From assembly GCA_029990175.1 (NCBI GenBank), contig JARKIP010000488.1, forward strand, positions 38,388 through 102,387: DNA of 64,000 nt, given 5' to 3'. Position 1 is the stretch's first letter; each line of letters opens with the position of its first letter. Shown here piece by piece: positions 46,631-58,234 of the stretch. The notes under the pieces are model-generated. The model saw only the letters and a list, made by a program, of their open reading frames with translations. It did not search any database and was not told where the DNA came from. The translations under genes were made by a program, and so were the position numbers. Source of the DNA: Petunia secreta (taxonomy: Eukaryota > Streptophyta > Magnoliopsida > Solanales > Solanaceae).

Positions 46631-46948
46631 ATGAGATCTCAACGTAGCAATATAAATGTAGCAACAACCATAGCTATACTTCTTTTCTTGAGCAGCATAA
46701 CACATGAAGCTACAGCTAGGATTCTAAACGAAGAACAAAGAGTACTTACATGGAGAAGAAACAAACATCTTTTATTACCATCTTTTTACAATCCAGTTAG
46801 AACTCCTACCCCCGACCCTGGCACTGAAGGAAGAGCCTTCAGCCAAAGTACTGTCGAGCAGAAGAACTTTGCGGGTCAGCGAAAAAGGGTTTCTCATCCA
46901 CCTCCAACTCCTTATTCCCATGGTTATTCACAGGCAGCATTGTGTTAA
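46631..46948 (+). CDS. Small secreted-peptide precursor A (105 aa)
   Basis: An earlier in-frame ATG at 46,562 lies upstream of or within the TATA box, so ATG 46,631 (MRSQRSNIN) is chosen. Residues ~10-29 form a hydrophobic signal peptide (TTIAILLFLSSITHEATA) followed by RIL. The mature part is basic and Pro-rich, with PVRTPTPDPGT, then QKNFAGQRKRVSHPPP, and ends SQAALC. It aligns with gene B at EATxR(I/V)L, PxPGT, Q(K/R)NFAG and VxH(S/P)P. It has no Cys framework except the last residue, so it resembles linear phytocytokine-type precursors. I do not recognise a named family; the PDPG/PNPG block is only loosely CLE-like. Confidence 0.72.
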   Translation: MRSQRSNINVATTIAILLFLSSITHEATARILNEEQRVLTWRRNKHLLLPSFYNPVRTPTPDPGTEGRAFSQSTVEQKNFAGQRKRVSHPPPTPYSHGYSQAALC

Positions 46949-47287
46949 AGTTGCTACCCGTTGCCATGGTTACCAGAATATAAGCACGAGCTTATATTTT
47001 AACTGGCGTTTACTCTAGCTAACTGCTCATACTTAAGTCCTTATTGTACAACAGAACGTCCTGTATATTCTTTTATTGATTCATTCTTTTGTATTTTACT
47101 ATCTCTTTATTCTGATTTAGTCCCTTAATTGTCGGGACCTACTTCTATGTTAATAAAGGCTGTTGTTTCAAACGATGGGGTAACGTTCTATCTTCTTGAA
47201 TTGTTCACAAATTTTACCGGATGTTAGCAAATACTGCATGTGTTGTGTTGTTCAGTTGTTCTATCTCCAATTAAATTTATTTCGATT
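46949..47287. other. 3' flank of peptide gene A
   Basis: Presumed 3' UTR and intergenic sequence; AATAAAGG at about 47,152-47,159 could be a polyadenylation signal. No other feature. Confidence 0.4.
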
Positions 47288-47663
47288 CTTTGAAGCAGGT
47301 ACGGATTTAAGATTTCAAGAGTATGGATTCATCATTGTTAGGAGTGGAGTACAGCAACCCAAAGTGGTCAATGAACAACCTTAGTCCAAAAATTTATTGG
47401 TTATATATGTTAATTATCATTTTATATGATGATATATTAAGGAAACAAAATATTTTGGGACATTTAAACGAGAACTGATCGCTACTCCTATGTATAAGTG
47501 AACCACCGCTTGACCAAGTGAACCATTTAAACTTGTATGGGTTTCCAAACATCATATTAGACATATTTTATAAAAATATATACATAATATACCTAGTTTC
47601 ATGGGAGGAGTATGGATTCCCAGGAACCGCAAGTTAGGCTGTAGATCCGCCCTTGCTTTGAAG
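47288..47663. mobile_element. hAT-type MITE with perfect 8-bp target duplication
   Basis: The element is 47,296-47,655 (360 bp). CTTTGAAG flanks it exactly on both sides (47,288-47,295 and 47,656-47,663), an 8-bp duplication diagnostic of hAT transposition. The ends CAGGTACGGATTTA and (inverted) CAAGGGCGGATCTA are imperfect inverted repeats. It is non-coding. Confidence 0.85.
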
Positions 47664-48204
47664 TGTCAAAGTAAATTTTAAATTCATCATTTAGAGAATT
47701 CAAAATTGTGTCATTGCTTCAACAGCAAAAAATTTCACCCTTGCCCGCAACATTGATTGGTTCTGAAAGTTTGTCCCTGTTTAACATGATTTTAGCAAAA
47801 TGGCCTTCGTTTGGTGCGTAGGCAACACTTCAAGTTATCAATCGAGAAGTGCTGCCTCTTAGAAAGATGTCAAGTTGCTAGGTAATACTTCAAATTATCT
47901 AGAGAATATGAGAAGTGATTGAAGGGGCAATTGTGCTGCCCAAACAACAGTTTATCTCGGAGAATGTCAGATCCAAGGGCGAGTATTACCTAAGAAATAG
48001 GGGTCAAAGGTAAGTGTTGCCTCTTAGGAAGAACTTACGGAGAAAGGGAGGGCTGGGACATGAGCGTCATTATAAGATTCATAAAGATAATTACGCTAAG
48101 AATTTATTCATTAAACTAAGCGGGGACCATTTTTGCTTAGAAAACTTTTAAAGGGGTCAAAAAGGCAAATCATTGCCTATTGTGTCACAGTTTTGCAATT
48201 TCCC
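47664..48204. other. Intergenic, no gene seen
   Basis: Contains diverged direct repeats around GGCAACACTTCAAGTTATC and GGTAATACTTCAAATTATC (about 47,821 and 47,881). No element boundary or gene recognised. Confidence 0.4.
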
Positions 48205-48893
48205 CTTTAGGAGTCTTCCATATAACTTGCAAAAACATGGCAATAAAATACCAGAGATAGGCTAGATTATATACGTTCAGACTTGTGGGGTTCAAATAGG
48301 GTTCCCTCCATGAGTGATACCAAATATTTCATTACTTTGATTTATAATGTACTTTTCGAAAACAAAAGATAGGCTTTTTTGACATTTGTTAAATAAAAGA
48401 TGATGGTTGAGAGGCAAACAGAGAAAATTGATGCGTCTTCGGACTAACAATGTGTTGGAAATTTGCAAATCTCTTGGTTCAATGATTTCTGCAGTAGAGA
48501 AGGCATAATGAGACACCAGACTTGTGTAGGAACACCACAATATAATGGGGTTACAAAAAGGATGAACGCAACGTTTTGTGATAGAGCACGAAGCATGCTT
48601 CACATTCATGTGTTAGCAAGGACTTTTGGGCTGAAGCGATTAGTACATCTTGCTATTTGGTCAACAGATCTCCATCTACAACTATTGAGTTCAAAACTCC
48701 TTTTGAGGTTCTGTCCGATTCACCTGCTGATTATTCTAATTAGAGAATATTTGGTTGTCCTATGTATACTCATGTAAGGGATGGTAAACTTGAGCCGAAG
48801 GATAAACTTGCATATTTATAGGATATATAACTGGAGAGAAAGGTTATAAGTTGTGGTACACAGATAAGAAGACTTCGGGATTATTATTACTAG
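48205..48893 (+). pseudogene. Decayed Ty1/copia integrase relic, left part
   Basis: Scattered frames preserve copia integrase strings: LDYI.SDLWG near 48,260, NDFCSREGIMRHQTCVGTPQYNG near 48,463-48,550, RARSMLH, then KLEPKDK and GYKLWYTDKK near 48,790-48,870. Stops and shifts are numerous. It is cut at 48,898 by the chromovirus and resumes at 54,062 with LNESASLDSQSEKAI, so both halves belong to one old copy. Confidence 0.75.
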
Positions 48894-48898
48894 GGATG
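48894..48898. repeat. Target site duplication GGATG (chromovirus), left copy
   Basis: GGATG precedes the 5' LTR and recurs exactly at 54,057-54,061 after the 3' LTR. Confidence 0.9.
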
Positions 48899-49232
48899 TG
48901 TTATGCGCCAATTTAAATAGTAGTTAAATAGTAGTTAAACTAGGACCTAAGTATAAATAGACAGAAGTATAGGGGCGTGGGGTTAAAGCTGTTAGGAGTT
49001 AGTTAAATGGTTGTTAGGAGTTAGTTAAATGCAGTTAGTATAGACATAGATAAAAGGGGAAACAATGCGTAAATTGATTCATTCATCTTTCATATATTGA
49101 TATACATAATTCATCTTCTTCCTCAATTCCTTATTCTCTTAATCATCTTGGTGCAAGGCTGTTCAGGGGTTATTCTTCACCATCTTAGCTCCTTAGGATT
49201 GTGCCGTTGAGTTCTTCATTGAGCTCGCAACA
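48899..49232 (+). repeat. Chromovirus 5' LTR
   Basis: Begins TGTTATGCGCC and ends GCTCGCAACA. It carries one extra 11-bp AGTAGTTAAAT unit compared with the 3' LTR and a TATA box TATAAATAG at 48,952-48,960 (TGTAAATAG in the 3' LTR). Confidence 0.9.
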
Positions 49233-49233
49233 T

Positions 49234-49245
49234 TGGTATCAGAGC
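49234..49245 (+). promoter_or_regulatory. Primer binding site, initiator-Met tRNA type
   Basis: TGGTATCAGAGC one base after the LTR end is the classic plant tRNA-iMet site. It contrasts with the copia elements in this window, which lack such a site. Confidence 0.9.
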
Positions 49246-49267
49246 AGTCGATACTGGATCGGAAAAC

Positions 49268-50107
49268 ATGCCGGCGAATACACAGAATGCAGAGGTTCGA
49301 CGAGAACTGGAGGAAATTAGGGAACAACTACGGGGAGTGGAGGATCTGCGTGAGCAGATGGGGGAAATGCGCAAGATGTTTGCAAACTTAGCTGAGAAAA
49401 TCCAAGCACCAATTGCTCCGCCGGTGGCTCCGCCGAACCACCCCAATGAGGTTCCCATATCGAATGGTCAAGGTAACTACAATAACTCAAGCCATAGATA
49501 TTCTAGGGTTGAATTTCCTAGATTTAATGGGGATGATTTGAAAGAATGGGTATATAGATGCGAGCAGTTTTTTGATGTTGATGGGACTAGTGAGGATAAC
49601 AAGGTTAGAATTACATCCATTAACCTGGAAGGGAAGGCATTACATTGGCACCAAGCTATGCTAAAGACTCGTTTGGGGAGGGAATTACCTAATTGGAGTG
49701 ATTATGTCAGGGCCTTATACCTTAGGTTTGGTCACACCTTACATGCTGACCCTATGGCTGAACTAGCTGGGCTGAAACAAACTGGGAGTGTCCAAGAGTT
49801 CTTGAACAAATTTGATGAGTTGTTGAACCAGGTGGATCTATCAGAAGAAAACTGTATCAGCTGTTTCTTGAATGGGTTGAAACCAAGTATGCAAGAACCA
49901 AGGACTTTGATGAAAGCTTATAGTCTAACAAAACTAGCTGAAAGGTTCATAGTGTTACAAAAAGATGACCAACAGGTATCCAGAGGATCCAGGGGTCTAT
50001 TACCTACACCTAGAGACTCATGGCCTTCACAGTATAGGGGTTACTCTTCCACTAACAACACTGGGGGTCAGGAGGAAGTAGATTTTCTCAGGTTAATAAC
50101 AAACTAG
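49268..50107 (+). pseudogene. Chromovirus gag
   Basis: ATG 49,268. A coiled-coil-like head (EVRRELEEIREQLRGVEDL) is followed by the retrotransposon gag domain (FNGDDLKEWVYRCEQFF, GKALHWHQAML, LKQTGSVQEFLNKFDELL). The frame stops at 50,105-50,107, but the zinc knuckle (CYWCDEKYTPEHVC, about 50,171-50,212) and protease lie in another frame, so a 1-bp shift near 50,090 separates gag from pol. Confidence 0.85.
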
Positions 50108-53100
50108 CAATAAGAGGCTCAAGGAGACTCACAAGAGCTGAGCTAGATGAGAAGAGGTCCAAGGGCATCTGCTACTGGTGTGATGAAAAATATACACCAG
50201 AACATGTGTGCAAGAAAAGGAAACAGCTGTTCATTCTTGAAGTGGATGAAGAAGGAGGAGAAGAGTGGGAGCTAGAAGAGGGCATAGGTGAAGGAGAGGA
50301 AAATGATGAAAACATGATGAGCCCCCAAATGTCAGTACATACCCTAGATGGAACAGTAGACTACAGAACCATGAGGGTGAAGGGTGTTGTCAAAGGGAAG
50401 ATGGTGCACATATTGATAGATTCAGGGTCCACTCATAATTTCATGGACCTAAATATAGCAAAAAGGTTGGGATGTGAGCTGGACAAGGTACCAGCATTCT
50501 CAGTCTCTGTAGCTAATGGTAGTAAGGTACATAGCTCTCTTGTGAGCAGAGGAGTAAGGTGGAAAATGCAGGGAGCTGACTTTAAAGCTGATATGCTAGT
50601 GATGCCCTTAGGAGGCACTGACATAGTTCTTGGCATTCAGTGGTTGATAACATTAGAAGACATCAGGTGGAATTTCAAACAACTCAAGATGGAGTTCATG
50701 ATAGATGGAAGGAAGATATCTCTGAGGGGAAGTCAGCCTGGAACTTATAAACTGGTTAAGGATCACAAGATGCAGAAGATACTCAGTAAAAGTGCCCAGC
50801 TGAGCATGATGATGACTGCTTTTGTACAGCCAGCCTCAGTAGCTGATGCCACAGCTGAAGCCACACTGTTGTCCCAAGCAGTAGGAATTCCTGATGATCT
50901 ACAGCAGTTACTCAATCAATATTCTTCTCTGTTTGAAGTACCTACAGACTTACCTCCCAGAAGAGAACATGACCACAAGATAGTCCTCAAGGAAGGAACT
51001 TCACCAGTGAATGTCAGACCTTATAGGTACCCTGCTAGTCAAAAAGATGAAATAGAGAAAATGATCCAAGAAATGCTAGACTCAGGCACTATTAGACCAA
51101 GTGTCAGTCCTTATTCTTCCCCCATTGTGATGGTCAAGAAGAAAGATGGAACTTGGAGACTTTGCATAGACTACAGACAACTAAATACCCACACTGTTAA
51201 GGACAAGTTTCCTATTCCAGTCATTGAAGAACTTCTAGATGAGTTAGGAGGTTCTAAGTACTTCTCTAAGTTGGATCTCAGGTCTGGATATCATCAGATC
51301 AGAATGGCTGAACAGGACATTGAGAAAACTGCCTTCAGGTCCCATAATGGCCACTATGAATTTGTGGTGATGCCCTTTGGGTTGACCAATGCCCCTGCTA
51401 CCTTTCAGAGTTTGATGAACAAGATTTTTCAACCTTTCCTCAGAAAGTTCATACTGGTATTTTTTGATGACATTCTAATTTACAGGACTACATGGTCAGA
51501 CCACTTGTCACACCTAGCACAGGCCTTTGAAGTGTTGCAGCACCACAAGCTCTTTGTGAAACTGAGTAAGTGTTCATTTGGCAAGACTGAAGTTGACTAC
51601 CTGGGGCACATCATTACTCAAGAGGGAGCAATAGCTGACCCTCTCAAAGTTAGAGCTATGGTAGAATGGCCTCTACCTAAAACACTAAAGGAACTCAGAG
51701 GATTCCTTGGCCTTAATGGCTTATAGGAGGTTTGTGAGACATTATGGCTTGATAGCCAGACCTCTGACTGACATGCTCAAAAAGGATAAGTTTGAATGGA
51801 CTGATGCAGCTGTGTCAGCATTTGACAAACTCAAAGAGGCAATGAGTTCCACCCCTGTATTGGCATTACCTAACTTTAACTTGGAGTTTGTCATTGAAGC
51901 TGATGCTTGTGGTTATGGCATAGGAGCAGTCTTAATGCAGGCAGACCACCCCCTGGCTTACTTGAGTAAGGCATTGAACCCTAGACACCAGCAGCTTTCA
52001 GTTTATGAGAAGGAGATGCTAGCAATTGTGACAGCTATTGACAAGTGGAGGCCATATCTAGTGGGCAGGCACTTTATAATCAAGACAGATCATCAGAGCT
52101 TGAAGTATCTACTTGAGCAAAGGGTGTCAACACCTAGCCAGCAGAAGTGGGTGGCCAAGCTCATGGGGTATTACTATACTATCCTTTACAAGAAGGGTAA
52201 GGACAATGTGGTTGCAGATGCTCTATCCAGATGCCCAACAGACTCAGCTCAGTTATGCACCATTTCAACCATCACTTCAGACTTCCTTGGCAGAATAAGA
52301 GCTTCATATACTCAAGATACTAAACTCTCACAACTGATTGCCCAGCTACAGGCTAATCCCATCTCTCAACCCCTATTTATGCTAAAGGAGGGGGTTCTTT
52401 ACAGAAAAGGGAAGATAGTCATAGGAGAGGACAAGTTACTCAAGTCAGAAATAATGGAGAACCTACATGATAGTGTTGTGGGTGGCCACTCTGGTATGGA
52501 AGCCACTCTCCACAGGATTACTCAATTCTATTTTTGGAAACAGATGAAAAAGGATGTGTATAACTATATCAGAAACTGCACAGTGTGCCAAAGATGCAAA
52601 GGTGAGAATGTTAAGTACCCAGGTCTGCTACAGCCCTTACCCATTCCTGACAAGGTATGGCAAGACATTAGTCTAGATTTCATTGAAGAACTCCCTAAAG
52701 CCCATGGCAAATTTGTCATATTAGTAGTGGTGGACAGATTGAGTAAGTATACACATTTCATCAGTCTAGTGCACCCTTACACAGCTTCTACTGTGGCCCA
52801 AGCCTTCTTAGACAACATCTACAGACTCCATGGCTTACCACAGACAATAGTTAGTGACAGGGATGTGATTTTCCTTAGCAAATTCTGGCAAGCTCTTTTT
52901 GCAGCTCAAGGTGTACACCTTCACCACTCCTCAGCTTATCACCCTCAGTCAGATGGCCAGACTGAGGCAGTCAACAAATGCTTGGAGGGATACCTCAGGT
53001 GCATGTGCTGTGACAGACCAAGAGAATGGGTTCACTGGCTACCCCTTGCTGAATGGTGGTACAACACCACTCAACACTCTTCGACCAAGCTCACCCCCTT

Positions 53101-53704
53101 TGAAGTGATGTATGGCCAAAAGCCACATCTACACCTACCCTATGTAACTCACAGCTCCTTGGTTGAAGAAGTAGACAGGAGCCTGCAAGCTAGGGAAAGC
53201 ACCATACGACTGCTTAAACACCACCTCCTGGTAGCTCAGACAAGGATGAAAGCCCAAGCAGACAAGGGAAGGAGTGAGAGGCATTTCCAGGTTGGGGATA
53301 TGGTCTATGTGAAGCTGCAGCCTTATCGACAAGTATCTTTAAAAAACCACTCATATCACAAGCTGAACCCCAAATACTTTGGACCTTTTCCAGTGCTCCA
53401 GAATGTGGGCACAGTTGCATACAAGCTGGACCTACCCTCCCACACCAAAATACACAATGTTTTCCATGTGTCGCAGCTGAAACAGCATGTGGGACAACCT
53501 GTCACTCCACACTTGCCAGCCACTTTATCACCTCATGGATACATAGTGCTAGAACCTGAAGCTATACTGGATCGCAGGGTCGTCAAGAAGGGGACCAGGC
53601 AGGTGTCACAGGTGCTGATACGTTGGTTCAATTGCTCTCCTGAAGATAGTACTTGGGTAGATGTTCAGGCATTACAGCAGCAATTTCCAGATTTCTGTCC
53701 TTGA
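50108..53704 (+). pseudogene. Chromovirus pol: protease, RT, RNase H, integrase, chromodomain
   Basis: The first open part runs to 51,726 and encodes the zinc knuckle, an acidic linker, protease (ILIDSGSTHNF) and RT (SPIVMVKKKDGTWRLCIDYR, VFFDDILIY). A frameshift at about 51,714-51,722 in the family's GYYRRF motif moves RNase H (FVIEADACGYGIGAVL, YEKEMLAIV) and integrase (HHCC with CTVCQRCK; ISLDFIEEL, IVSDRDVIF, DGQTEAVNK) to the next frame, open to 53,704. The tail (EAILDRRVVKKGTRQVSQVL, then WVDVQALQQQFPDF) is a chromodomain-like segment. Apart from the shifts the protein looks fresh. Confidence 0.88.
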
Positions 53705-53719
53705 GGACAATGACATTTA

Positions 53720-53733
53720 ACAGGGGGGAAACT
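53720..53733 (+). promoter_or_regulatory. Polypurine tract of the chromovirus
   Basis: ACAGGGGGGAAACT directly precedes the 3' LTR. Confidence 0.75.
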
Positions 53734-54056
53734 TGTTATGCGCCAATTTAAATAGTAGTTAAACTAGGACCTAAGTGTAAATAGACAGAAGTATAGGGGC
53801 GTGGGGTTAAAGCTGTTAGGAGTTAGTGAAATGGTTGTTAGGAGTTAGTTAAATGCAGTTAGTATAGACATAGATAAAAGGGGAAACAATGTGTAAATTG
53901 ATTCATTCATCTTTCAGATATTGATATACATAATTCATCTTCTTCCTCAATTCCTTATTCTCTTAATCATCTTGGTGCAAGGCTGTTCAGGGGTTATTCT
54001 TCACCATCTTAGCTCCTTAGGATTGTGCCGTTGAGTTCTTCATTGAGCTCGCAACA
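53734..54056 (+). repeat. Chromovirus 3' LTR
   Basis: 323 bp, TGTTATGCGCC...CGCAACA, followed by GGATG. Four substitutions and an 11-bp deletion relative to the 5' LTR. Confidence 0.9.
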
Positions 54057-54061
54057 GGATG

Positions 54062-54205
54062 TAAAAATTGAATGAATCTGCCTCACTAGACAGCCAAAGT
54101 GAGAAAGCAATAACAAAAATAGATTGTGGTGTTATTGACCGTATAGAGCTTGAGATTGACTTTACACTAGCTTAGCCTAGTAATTCTGGAGTAGAGGAAG
54201 TCAAG
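54062..54205 (+). pseudogene. Decayed Ty1/copia relic, right part
   Basis: Continues the copia relic interrupted at 48,898: LNESASLDSQSEKAITKIDCGVIDRIELEI is recognisable as its linker between integrase and RT. It ends where short-LTR-like repeats begin. Confidence 0.65.
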
Positions 54206-54760
54206 TGTAACATACCAGCCTGCTAGCGATATAGCTGCTTTTTGCCTAGGTCCACACAGGTTTAAAACGCGTTACTATGTTCCAAAGTCTGATTACGTAT
54301 ATACGCGGCATCTCTCCCGTTCTTTTTCAATGTAGAATTCTTTTGAGTGACTCACACACCATGTATGTAACAGTCCAGCCCGCTAGTGATATTATCCACT
54401 TTGGACCTATACTCACACGACTTTAAAATGCATCACTAGGGTCTTAGGAATGCTTACTTATATACCCTATATTTCTCCTGTGATTTACCAATATGAGATA
54501 CTCCTAACTGGGTGTCACATACACCCTCTCTTATGGACACAATATTCCCCTGATGTTTGCCTCACCGCATGGAATTTTTCTAAACTCAACAGTAAGATTT
54601 GTCATGCCTTTTCAGGAATTGCCTAAATCTAATTTAACTCTATTTCATGTCGACAAGGCTGACCCAGAGTGGCTCTAATACCACATGTAATAACCCAGCC
54701 TACTAGTGATATTTCCGGGCCTAGGCTCAAAGCGAACAATAGCACAAGCGCGCTGAGCTG
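54206..54760 (-). mobile_element. Tandem short-LTR fragments (TRIM-like)
   Basis: Three related segments begin TGTAACATACCAGCC (54,206), TGTAACAGTCCAGCCC (54,366) and TGTAATAACCCAGCC (54,686), each with GC(T)AGTGATAT soon after; the first two abut with a ~160-bp period. Just left of the third is GGCTCTAATACCA (54,671-54,683), the complement of a tRNA-iMet PBS with one mismatch, so a minus-strand short-LTR element with a tiny interior is likely. No coding capacity. Right edge uncertain. Confidence 0.4.
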
Positions 54761-56690
54761 TTACATTAAGGAGTGCAAAATCTGGATCAAGATAATGATA
54801 ATGTACCCGTGCAGCAACAACCATATAACATTGCAACATGCAGGGAGGAGAGTGATCAAACGACGATAGAGGTATGCAAATATCCTCGATGAGAACCTTC
54901 TAGGTTATGCAAACTTTGTAGACTTTTCGTTGTCACTTGTAGCTATCGTTTATTTTATCCAAATTTTTATAAAGAATTATTTCTATTTTGGAAGAAAATC
55001 AACGGATTGGTGCTATGAGCGAAGATATTGAGTTTTTTTAACATGCTTAGGCATTGCCTAGACTAGGTTGGCGTGTGCAGCACTCAGTAGAGCCTTTGTA
55101 AGGGTTGTGGGCAAGGCAGAGAAATGTGTTGTCCTTGTTGATGAAAATAATTCAAGACAAGGAAAAGATTTGTTATTTTGTGTCTTGAATTATTTCCTAG
55201 AATATTTAGAAAATACACAATCCTTATAAATTTAGGAAAACTACTATTTCTAGTAAATTTAGGAAACTTATTCATTAACCTTGTATGTTTGGGAAACCAA
55301 GTCTCGTACTTCTCTTATGAAAATATCTTTCATAGTGAAAAACTCTCTCATTTTGCTCCGAAGATGTAGGCTTGGTCGAACCTTGTTAAATTCTTGTGTT
55401 ATCTTTCTCCTTTATTTTCTTTGTATGTGATTTTGTGCGAACACCCACGATCTTTTATAACAAATACTCAGTGTCCCAATTTTTATAGTTCTGAGTACGA
55501 GTGTCAAAGCTTTAAACTTTGACCGTACATGTAGACATAGATTTTTGAAGTTCTTGAAACTAAATTTTATATATTTAAAGATTACATAAAAAGTACTATA
55601 AGTCATACTATTAATTTATAATTCAAAACATTTATAAAATATATAAGAAAAATGTGTTCCCACCTTGTTGACTCCTCAAATAGTAAGTGTCACAGAAATT
55701 GGAACGGATGGAATATTATTGAGAAATTTTTAAAAATAGGCGGCCTACTACCCAAACTTACAAACAAGAGGCCATATTTTTTTTCATGCATAGCACCCAC
55801 CCCTAAAATTACAAATTTTAGCATTCCTTCATAAAAAACACCCTAGCAACCAAATCTCCTCCTCCCCAGCCACTAAGTCGCCGGCAGACACCCTCTCCCG
55901 CTAGTGGTATTGTTATTCTTTTGTATTTTACTGAATTTATGTTGTTTATTGCGCCTAAATTATTACTTTGGACAAGTTTATACACAAATATCTCCCCCCA
56001 AAAATAAATTATATGAATATACATAGATAAATGCGTAGCAATGAGAGAAATACAATAGTATACACAAAAAAAAAAGTAAAAATTCATATAAGCATACTTA
56101 ATATACAGATTTATTCACTCGCATATACATACTTATATAAATTTATACAATTTTATACATGTGTATAAATTTGTATAAAATTGTATAAACTTGCGGCGAC
56201 CCCTATCTCGGGAAAAGGGTGACAGCTCGGGTAACATTCGAAAATATAGGACCATTTTTGATAATTTTCGTCTTTTACTTGTCTTTTAATGTAATTATCC
56301 CAATATTATTTTACTTTTTTTTTTCTTTTCAATTTGGCCCATTAGAGGATTTTCCTTAACGGATTAAAATATTTATAGTGGAATTTACCAATAAGTGTTT
56401 ATACTAATGGACAACAATTTATTTGTTATATCAATTGAATTATAACTAATATACATCAATAGTGTAGAAATCTTTTTAAACTATCTTATTACACAAACAA
56501 TATACCAATTTTATATTTGAGTAAAATCTTCTTATATGATACAGTATCTATATTACATGCAAGATCTTTTTTTCTTAAGAAATATTGTTATATTATATTA
56601 TAATTAAGTAAGAATACTCCAACAAATGCCCATCTCCCTAAGACGAGCGGAGAAGTCATAATTCAGTTCAAAACTAACGAAAGGTGATAA
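54761..56690. other. Intergenic AT-rich region with one strong hairpin
   Basis: No gene seen. ATACAATTTTATACA (56,145-56,159) is exactly inverted at 56,172-56,186 with a 12-nt loop, inside a longer run of ATAC/GTAT repeats. Elsewhere only short, compositionally biased open frames. Confidence 0.5.
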
Positions 56691-58234
56691 TGATATGTTT
56701 TTTTACACAAATATACAAACTTGCACCTCTATATTACAAAACATAGACATTATACAAATTAAAATGCATAGCAATATTTTTTCTAACACATTTCTTCCAA
56801 TTCCAATCAAAACACCCAAAGTCACAAAGCACAAAAAGAAATCTGCCCATTTTTTACCCCGCGGGATTTCGCCATTGAACCACCCCTGGCGACGACGACC
56901 ACCCACTTTTGAAAAAAAAAAATTCTACATGCCTAAGTTCGTTTCAACCCCCCTTCCTCCCCCCACCCCCCCCCCCCCGCCCCACTCTCGATTTGAACTC
57001 TATTTCTCAAGAAAAGTTGTGTACCATCGTAGATCAAAATTTAGAAATTGGCGAAAACCTAACTCCGGCGATCGTGCATATTTTCTAGCTCAGAAACTTG
57101 TATTAATGCCCCCCTCTCGGTCTCCTCTACACATTTCTAGGCTCAAAATTCCCGAATAACCCTGCGATTCCCCTGAGTTCGGGCAACTGTGAAGCTGGCC
57201 AGTGGCGAGACTGTGGTGACATTTGGCATCGCTGTCATGTTGCTATGGTGGTACCTTAGAGATGATGACGGAACAACTTGCGAGCTTAACGGTGTGTGAG
57301 GATGAGCGAGGCTGCGGAATTCGAATCTGACTTGGCGTTGGTAGCCTTTGATACAACACTCGAAATTCAATATGATTGAAGAGAAAAAAAAAATGATCGA
57401 TGTGGATATTGGAATTAGGCAAATTGTCAAAGAGATTAAAGTAGAAGGAATCCTAATTTCGAAGCAGTTACTAATTGTTTTCGCTGAATGTGGAACTAGT
57501 TAGTTCAATTACTTTAGATGTCAATTAGCAGCAAGCTGGGTCTGTACGTCTTTGGTGTTAACGGAGGTTTGTGAGATGATTTGCAGTAACGTGTCTATTG
57601 GAGAATAGTGTAGAAACAACGCAAAAAAAGGTAATATAGTTCAGAAACAGTGAGAAACAACAGATCAACAGGATGAAACAATGTTGAAACAATCTAGAAA
57701 CAACTGGATACGATGTAGAAACATCCTAAAATAGTGAGATACAATATAGAAACAGTGCAAAAACCTAGAAACATCCTAGAAATACTTAGATACGGTGCAA
57801 AAACAGTACAAATACAGTGAGATACAGGTTGTTGGTTTTTTAGTGTAAGTTGAGATATAACGAGATACAATGAGATACGAGGTGATTGGTTTTCTGGTGT
57901 AAGTTGAGATGCAACGAGATACAACATTAAAACAAGCCGGGAGGAAGTGACATTTGGGAAGATGAGGAGGAAAAGTGAAATTGGGGAAAATGAGAAGAAG
58001 AATGTAAAGTTTTGCTATGTTATGCTATTTTTTGCAATTAATTTTTCCTTTCCTCTATATGGGTAATTTGCTAAAATATTGCTATGTTTAGTATATAACT
58101 TCTCAAAAGTATACTTTTCTGTAAAAATTTCTAAATAAATTTCCATCGAAAACAATATGGAGGGGGAAGGCCCAATCATCTCCCTCCCCCCTTCCCAAGA
58201 AACAAAAGAAAAAGCTCCCCTTTATTGGCTAATA
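56691..58234. other. Intergenic region with low-complexity repeats
   Basis: A 154-codon open frame at 56,695-57,159 is Pro- and Lys-biased, crosses a poly-A and a poly-C tract and has no domain; I do not call it a gene. From about 57,640 to 57,930 the DNA is built of loose GAAACA(A/T) and GAGATACAA words, ending in a 53-bp tandem duplication (57,819-57,871 and 57,872-57,925). Confidence 0.5.

Larger units (their letters stand above)
48899..54056 (+). mobile_element. Ty3/gypsy chromovirus, Reina-like, 5.16 kb
   Basis: Bounded by short LTRs (334 and 323 bp, TGTTATGCGCC...CGCAACA) and a perfect 5-bp duplication. It has an initiator-Met PBS (49,234-49,245), gag, protease, RT, RNase H, integrase and a C-terminal chromodomain-like segment, then a polypurine tract. 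Compact size and ~0.33-kb LTRs suggest the Reina lineage (inference). Four substitutions and one 11-bp repeat-length change separate the LTRs. Two frameshifts make it inactive. Confidence 0.9.

Noticed and set aside
48463..48777. 104-codon open frame as a possible gene
   Set aside because: It matches copia integrase (REGIMRHQTCVGTPQYNG) and is surrounded by frameshifts; it is a relic.
56695..57159. 154-codon plus-strand open frame
   Set aside because: Biased Pro/Lys composition, crosses poly-A and poly-C tracts, no domain or signal peptide, no promoter evidence.
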